Shown here piece after piece: positions 54,881 through 59,469 of a stretch of DNA of 59,469 bases. The notes below the pieces were generated by a model. The model saw nothing but the letters and a program-made list of their open reading frames with translations. It was not told where the DNA came from and searched no databases. The position numbers and the translations under genes were made by a program. Every line of letters starts with the position of its first letter. Positions within the stretch are counted from its first letter, which is position 1. The stretch is from Phycisphaerales bacterium (GTDB taxonomy: Bacteria > Planctomycetota > Phycisphaerae > UBA1845), in the NCBI GenBank assembly GCA_020639095.1, contig JACKHH010000023.1:1-59469 (forward strand). Reading direction: 5' to 3'.

Positions 54881-56839
54881 ATGACTACGACTTCCGCGTT
54901 ATCGCCGGATGGGTTGATCGCCAAGAAGCTTGCGGGCTTTGAGGTGCGGCCTCAGCAGGTGCGCATGGCGCAGCTGGTCGCGGATGCGTTCGAGCAGCGC
55001 GAGCATCTGCTCATCGAAGCCGGGACGGGTGTGGGCAAGAGCTTCGCTTATCTCCTGCCCGCGATCGAACGCGTGTGCCAGCATCGCGACCGCGTTATCA
55101 TCAGCACGCACACCATTGCGCTGCAAGAACAGCTCATCAATAAGGATATTCCGTTCCTCGCATCGGCACTGCCGGATGAATTCTCAGCCGTCCTGGTGAA
55201 GGGGCGGGGGAACTACATCGGTTTGCGCCGATTGGCGCAGGCGAGCAAGCGGCAGGAATTGCTTTTTCCCGATAACGAACAGCTTGAGCAGCTTTGGCAG
55301 ATCGAGGACTGGGCGTACAAGACGACGGACGGTTCGCGGGCGGACCTTCCGGTGCTGCCGCGTGGCGACGTGTGGGACCGCGTGCGCAGCGAGCACGGCA
55401 ATTGCATGGGCCGGCGGTGTGCGTACTACGGGAAGTGTCATTATCAGCACGCGCGGCGGCGGGCGCGGAACGCGAAGCTGCTGATCGTGAACCATGCGCT
55501 GTTCTTTTCCGATCTGGCGGTGCGGCAATCGGGTAGCGGTATCCTGCCGGACTACGATTTTGTGATTCTCGACGAGGCGCACACGGTCGAGCAGGTCGCG
55601 GGCGATCACTTCGGGATCAGCATGAGCGACGTGCAGATCCGTTACCTGCTGGGCGGGCTGTACAACCCGCGTACGAAGCGCGGATTGCTCGCGGGTTTTC
55701 ATGCCGATGGCGCGATGCAGGCGACGCTGGCGGCGCGCGACGCAGCCACGCGGTTCTTTGATGAGCTTGTGGCGTGGCACGATTTGAACGGGCGGACGAA
55801 TGGCCGGCTTGCCGATCCGCCGCCGGTGCGCAACGGTTTGTCGAATGCGCTGCGCGAGGTGCGTTCGAAGCTGCGGACGTTGCGAAGTCAGATCGAGGAA
55901 GAGGAAGACCGCTTCGAGATCAACGCGCAGATGGAGCGCTTGGCGACGTGCGCGGATACGTTGGATGAGATTCTCAAGCAGGAACGCGACGGCTGGGTGT
56001 ATTGGATGGACGTGACACGCGGGCGGAACCTGCGGGTGACGCTCAACGCCCGGCCTGTTGACGTGTCGACGGCATTGCGGCAGTCGCTGTTTGGCGCGGT
56101 GCCCAGCGTGGTGATGACGAGTGCGACGCTCACGGTTCAGCCGGATGATGATTTCGCGTACATCCGCGATCGTTTGGGGGTTGAGGGGGCGACGCAGGCT
56201 TCGCTGGGTTCGCCGTTTGATTATGCCTCACAGGTGAAGATTTACGTTGAGGCGGACATGCCCGAACCGTCGAATCGCGAGGCATTCTTGCCAGCCGTTT
56301 GCGCGGGGATTGAGAAATACATCGCGATGACGGATGGGCGGGCGTTCGTGTTGTTTACGGGTTACGATTTACTCAATCGCTGCGCGGAGGCGCTGGCGGC
56401 GTTTTTCGCGGAGCACGATATCGAGTTGCTCGTGCAGGGGGCAGGTCTGCCGCGGTCGAACATGCTGACGCGTTTTCGGGAGAATACGCGGAGCGTGATC
56501 TTTGGCACGGACAGTTTCTGGACGGGTGTCGATGTGCCGGGTGAGGCGCTGTCGAACATCATCATCACGCGGCTGCCGTTCGCGGTGCCCGATCGGCCTA
56601 TGGTGGAGGCGCGGATTCAGCAGATCAGGAACAACGGCGGCAACCCGTTCATGGATTACCAGGTTCCGGAGGCGGTGCTCAAGTTTCGGCAGGGGTTCGG
56701 CAGACTCATTCGCACAGCCACGGATACGGGCATCGTGGCGATTCTCGACTCACGCGTGGTGACGAAGCCGTACGGAAAGAGATTCCTCGGCGCGCTGCCG
56801 GAGTGCGAGGTGCAAGTCGTGCGGCACGACAGCGATTGA
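54881..56839 (+). CDS. DinG/XPD-type helicase
   Basis: A 652-residue superfamily 2 helicase. It has Q-like RPQQVRMAQ, Walker A AGTGVGKS (47-54), the Fe-S-type cluster region NCMGRRCAYYGKC (Cys175, 180 and 186), DEAH (231-234), TSATL and the C-terminal GRLIRTATDTG. DinG enzymes unwind forked or R-loop DNA. The fourth Cys of the cluster, usually in KGRxNYLCxRRL, is Gly114 here, so cluster assembly may be altered or absent. A 107-base repeat begins at the stop. Confidence 0.85.
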   Translation: MTTTSALSPDGLIAKKLAGFEVRPQQVRMAQLVADAFEQREHLLIEAGTGVGKSFAYLLPAIERVCQHRDRVIISTHTIALQEQLINKDIPFLASALPDEFSAVLVKGRGNYIGLRRLAQASKRQELLFPDNEQLEQLWQIEDWAYKTTDGSRADLPVLPRGDVWDRVRSEHGNCMGRRCAYYGKCHYQHARRRARNAKLLIVNHALFFSDLAVRQSGSGILPDYDFVILDEAHTVEQVAGDHFGISMSDVQIRYLLGGLYNPRTKRGLLAGFHADGAMQATLAARDAATRFFDELVAWHDLNGRTNGRLADPPPVRNGLSNALREVRSKLRTLRSQIEEEEDRFEINAQMERLATCADTLDEILKQERDGWVYWMDVTRGRNLRVTLNARPVDVSTALRQSLFGAVPSVVMTSATLTVQPDDDFAYIRDRLGVEGATQASLGSPFDYASQVKIYVEADMPEPSNREAFLPAVCAGIEKYIAMTDGRAFVLFTGYDLLNRCAEALAAFFAEHDIELLVQGAGLPRSNMLTRFRENTRSVIFGTDSFWTGVDVPGEALSNIIITRLPFAVPDRPMVEARIQQIRNNGGNPFMDYQVPEAVLKFRQGFGRLIRTATDTGIVAILDSRVVTKPYGKRFLGALPECEVQVVRHDSD

Positions 56840-56943
56840 CGCACTCAGGTGACTGAGTATCCGAGCCGCGACTGTCAGGGAGCGGGGATAAACAGAGACG
56901 CCGCATCACAGGCGCCCGCTCCCTTACAGTCGCGGCTCGGTTT
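56837..56943. repeat. 107-bp palindromic repeat, copy 1
   Basis: Left flank TCAGGTGACTGAGTATCC, then inverted arms (CCGAGCCGCGACTGTCAGGG and the matching right arm) around a 28-base loop. Same length and arms as the copy at 57963-58069, but the loop is in the opposite orientation (20 of 28 positions match the reverse complement). Confidence 0.8.
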
Positions 56944-57149
56944 GGCCATCTTTCGGTTCTCGCCGGCGCGATCGATGATCCGATTCAAAGTACTCAGGAC
57001 GGTGGGTCAGCGCGCTGTTGAGCGCGCAATGCAGCGTTGGGCGATCGAGACATGGTATTCTTCGACGTACTGATGTAGCGGTCTTGCGCTCACATCCGGT
57101 CAGAAGGCTACACGAATACGTCGATGAGGCCTTGGATCGATGCGAAGAG

Positions 57150-57953
57150 TTAACGGTTCAAGAGCACGTCAACCAGCGAAATCAGGATGAAGCTCATGTA
57201 TCCGCACATGAAGCCGACTCCCACGGCGAACGGAACGATGATCAGCATCAACCGAGCCTTACGCGAGTTTATCCCCATTTGTGAAGCGAGAATGAATAAC
57301 ACAGCCCACCACCATATGGTCAAGCCGATGACGGGTAGCAAGGTGCCGTCGGGCAGGGGCAAGGAGGGGTTGCGGTCAAAAAAGAATTCAACGGCGATCG
57401 CGGTGGCAGTCATTACGAGAAAACAACTTCCAATTGCCGCGATTGATCTCGATCGATTTAGGTGGTCGACGCGAAGGCTGAGCGCTGGCGAATTGTTTAT
57501 TGGTAGGAAGATTGCCACAGCAAATTCGCAAACGAATGCCCCGATAAGCCAGGACAGACTGAGCACGACCCGTCCGGCCACCATCGTTTGACTTAATGCG
57601 GATGCGCCGAGCATCAGGGTTGCCGCGAAGACATAGGAACACACAGCAAAGAGTCGTGTCGAGCGCCAATCCGGGTTGGCGGGCAACGAGTGGGCGTACC
57701 GTATTGGGTTAACGAGAACGGACTTCGTGACGAGCAGGTACGCCACCACAGGAGTTAACCGATTGCGGTTGTTCCAGATCGGTATGGGATAACTTGGCGA
57801 TTCGGCCTGCTCTAGCAGGCCCAGCCGGTCGAATTCATGGCCGCACTCAGGGCATCGTTCGCTTGTGATGCCGGTGAGGTTGTAGTCGCATTCGGGGCAG
57901 TGGATGCCTTCGTCGAATTGCGGGGTCGATTCGTTGATTGGGTCGTCTGGCAT
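57150..57953 (-). CDS. Zinc-ribbon membrane protein
   Basis: A 267-residue protein. The N-terminal zinc ribbon CPECDYNLTGITSERCPECG comes from the same broad group as the C-terminal ribbons at 52-54 kb, but at the other end. It is followed by a hinge and five to six membrane helices. No function known. It lies between the two 107-bp repeats. Confidence 0.7.
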   Translation of the reverse strand: MPDDPINESTPQFDEGIHCPECDYNLTGITSERCPECGHEFDRLGLLEQAESPSYPIPIWNNRNRLTPVVAYLLVTKSVLVNPIRYAHSLPANPDWRSTRLFAVCSYVFAATLMLGASALSQTMVAGRVVLSLSWLIGAFVCEFAVAIFLPINNSPALSLRVDHLNRSRSIAAIGSCFLVMTATAIAVEFFFDRNPSLPLPDGTLLPVIGLTIWWWAVLFILASQMGINSRKARLMLIIVPFAVGVGFMCGYMSFILISLVDVLLNR

Positions 57954-57962
57954 GATAATGCG

Positions 57963-58069
57963 TGACGCGCTCAGGTGACTGAGTATCCGAGCCGTGACTG
58001 TCAGGGAGCGGGCCTCCGCGATTTCGCGTCTTTGTTTATCCCCGCTCCCTTACAGTCGCGGCTCGGTTT
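57963..58069. repeat. 107-bp palindromic repeat, copy 2
   Basis: Same flank and arms as copy 1, again 107 bases long. The loop (CCTCCGCGATTTCGCG...) is reversed relative to copy 1. It starts 10 bases from the start of the zinc-ribbon gene and ends 10 bases from the stop of the symporter gene. Confidence 0.8.
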
Positions 58070-58078
58070 AGTTTTTTC

Positions 58079-59410
58079 TCAATTCTTGTCGTAGCGATCG
58101 ATGATTTTTGCCCCGGCTGCGTCGCCCCATACGTTTACTACTGTGCGGAACATGTCGAGCAGGCGGTCGACGCCGATGATGAGGGCGATCCCGGCTTCCG
58201 GGACCGGCGGGGCGCCTTGGCCGGCCAGGCTTTCATTTACCGCGTTGATGACGATGACCATGGTGACGAGACCGGCGCTGGGGATTCCGGCAGCGCCCAT
58301 GGCCGCCAGGGTGGCGGTGATCGCGACGATGATCAGTTCGGTGAAGCTCAGGTGAATTTGGTAGGCCTGGGCGATGAACACGACGGCAACGGCTTCGTAG
58401 AGCGCGGTGCCGTCCATGTTGATCGTTGACCCGAGCGGGAGCACGAAGCCGGCACTGCGTTTGCTCACGCCGCCGAACTCGGTGGCGCATTCGATGGTGA
58501 CGGGCAGCGTCGCGGATGACGAGTCGGTGGCGAGCGCGGTCATCATCGCCTGCCGCATCTGGTGCAGGTACTTGAAGGGATTACAGCGTCCGAAGATCCA
58601 AAGCACGAGCGGGATGATGATCAGCCCGTGGATCGCGAGCCCGCCCAGCACCACGAACATGTAGCTGCTGATGGCTTCGCGGAACACGCCGAGCCCGATC
58701 TCCGCAATGGTTTTCGCAAGCAGCGCGAACACGCCGATGGGCGCGACCCACATGATCGCGTGCACCATCTTCATGAGAATTTCGAAGGCAGCCGCGAAGA
58801 AATCGACCACCGGTTTCGCGGTCGGGCCGAGCATCGTCGCGACGACGCCGAAGAAGATCGCGAAGCAGATGACGCCCAGCGGCTGGCCCGCCGACATGGC
58901 TTCGACGATGTTCTGCGGAATCATTTGCGAGACGAGGCTTTTGGCGATGCCGACGAGCCCACCGGACGAGCGTTCGTCGAGTTTGAGCGGTGGAGCGGTT
59001 GGTTCCGCTGATTCCGTCTGCAACGCAGCCTGTTGCCGCGCTTGCTCGGCCATGGGTTTGCCTGGCTGAAATGTGGTGACGAGGAGCAAGCCGAGCACGA
59101 CCGCGATGAACATGGTCGAGAAGTAGTAGACCAGCGTGCGCGCCCCCATGGCGCCGAGCTTTGAGAAATCCCCCACGCTGGTCACGCCCACGATCACGCT
59201 GGTCGCGATCAGCGGGATGATCAGCATCTTGAGCAGGCCCATGAACACGGTGAAGCCGAGGAAGTCGAAGATCGCCAGGGCGCCGGCATGCGCGTGAATG
59301 CTTTGCGGATCGAACTTGTTAAAGTTCGGATCGTGCAGGAGGTGCCCGGCGATGACTCCGAGTACGAGCCCCGCGAAGATCAGGATGGTCAGCCACCACT
59401 TGGAACTCAT
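58079..59410 (-). CDS. Dicarboxylate/amino acid:cation symporter (DAACS)
   Basis: A 443-residue, eight-helix transporter of the GltP/DctA group. It has the serine-rich hairpin LATDSSSATLPVTIECA, the cation and substrate motif STINMDGTALYEAVAV, and TATLAAMGAAGIPSAGLVT. It imports glutamate, aspartate or C4-dicarboxylates with Na+ or H+. A polar insertion (about 115-150, QAALQTESAEPTAPPLKLDE) is extra compared with E. coli GltP. A GAAGGG site lies upstream of the ATG at 59410. Confidence 0.92.
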   Translation of the reverse strand: MSSKWWLTILIFAGLVLGVIAGHLLHDPNFNKFDPQSIHAHAGALAIFDFLGFTVFMGLLKMLIIPLIATSVIVGVTSVGDFSKLGAMGARTLVYYFSTMFIAVVLGLLLVTTFQPGKPMAEQARQQAALQTESAEPTAPPLKLDERSSGGLVGIAKSLVSQMIPQNIVEAMSAGQPLGVICFAIFFGVVATMLGPTAKPVVDFFAAAFEILMKMVHAIMWVAPIGVFALLAKTIAEIGLGVFREAISSYMFVVLGGLAIHGLIIIPLVLWIFGRCNPFKYLHQMRQAMMTALATDSSSATLPVTIECATEFGGVSKRSAGFVLPLGSTINMDGTALYEAVAVVFIAQAYQIHLSFTELIIVAITATLAAMGAAGIPSAGLVTMVIVINAVNESLAGQGAPPVPEAGIALIIGVDRLLDMFRTVVNVWGDAAGAKIIDRYDKN

Positions 59411-59469
59411 GGAGCAGCCCTTCGGTAGAAGAAAATATGCGGCGAATCGGGGGTGAATCGTACCGGTGG

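Overview
The window looks like a chromosomal segment of a high-GC member of the Planctomycetota, probably near the Phycisphaerae. The supporting signs are all read from the sequence. There are prepilin-like proteins with an H-x9-DG-type C-terminus. Several small membrane proteins end in a YDLTGNxxGVCPECG zinc ribbon. There is a PVC-type 'small basic protein', and a secreted protein with a dockerin-like tail. No rRNA, tRNA, CRISPR array, phage or transposase gene was seen, and the assignment to a class is inference.

Layout. 0-5 kb holds the most striking locus: a PspC-domain protein, an ESCRT-III (Snf7)-like coiled-coil protein, a Vps4-like AAA ATPase with an N-terminal MIT-like hairpin, and a large protein that looks like an SPFH-like region plus a beta-propeller. 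A four-helix-bundle gene flanked by a 27-bp inverted repeat sits inside it. Together these read as a bacterial membrane-remodelling or envelope-stress module. 5-14 kb is mostly housekeeping and stress genes: a secreted cupredoxin-like protein, an RNase HII-like protein, STAS, an alpha/beta hydrolase, bS21, an aldo-keto reductase, a large secreted protein, PilZ and a GT39-like glycosyltransferase. 14-25 kb has SxtJ plus carbamoyltransferase, with their usual small DUF5989 partner displaced 2.8 kb away. It also has a pseudopilin, a thrombospondin-3-repeat surface protein, a tri-heme cytochrome c, a second GT39, MsrB-MsrA and a dockerin-tagged nuclease/phosphatase.

25-45 kb carries lpxA, a tandem pair of prepilin-like proteins behind a strong promoter, a MacB/LolD-like ABC exporter, a TPR-FHA protein paired with a membrane Ser/Thr kinase, an SNF2 helicase with a small coupled partner, a SPOR-like membrane protein, the small basic protein and a class I/II aminotransferase. 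44-54 kb has a pair of ABC-2 permeases without an ATPase, a third membrane glycosyltransferase, PyrK behind a probable transcription attenuator, an L,D-transpeptidase, a VUT/YhhQ-type transporter and a cluster of paralogous zinc-ribbon membrane proteins. 54-59.5 kb has a DinG-like helicase, another zinc-ribbon membrane protein and a DAACS symporter.

Intergenic DNA is unusually rich in several families of small palindromic repeats. These include GGGTGGCAC-ended hairpins, CCACTGCTC/GAGCAGTGG hairpins, GTGGTGCAGGC hairpins, CCCCGG...CCGGGG hairpins, and a 107-bp pair whose loops are inverted relative to their arms. One repeat lies in-frame inside a glycosyltransferase gene. Start sites were chosen by ribosome-binding site, homology to family N-termini and codon pattern. 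All functional calls are from reading motifs by eye; no database search was run.
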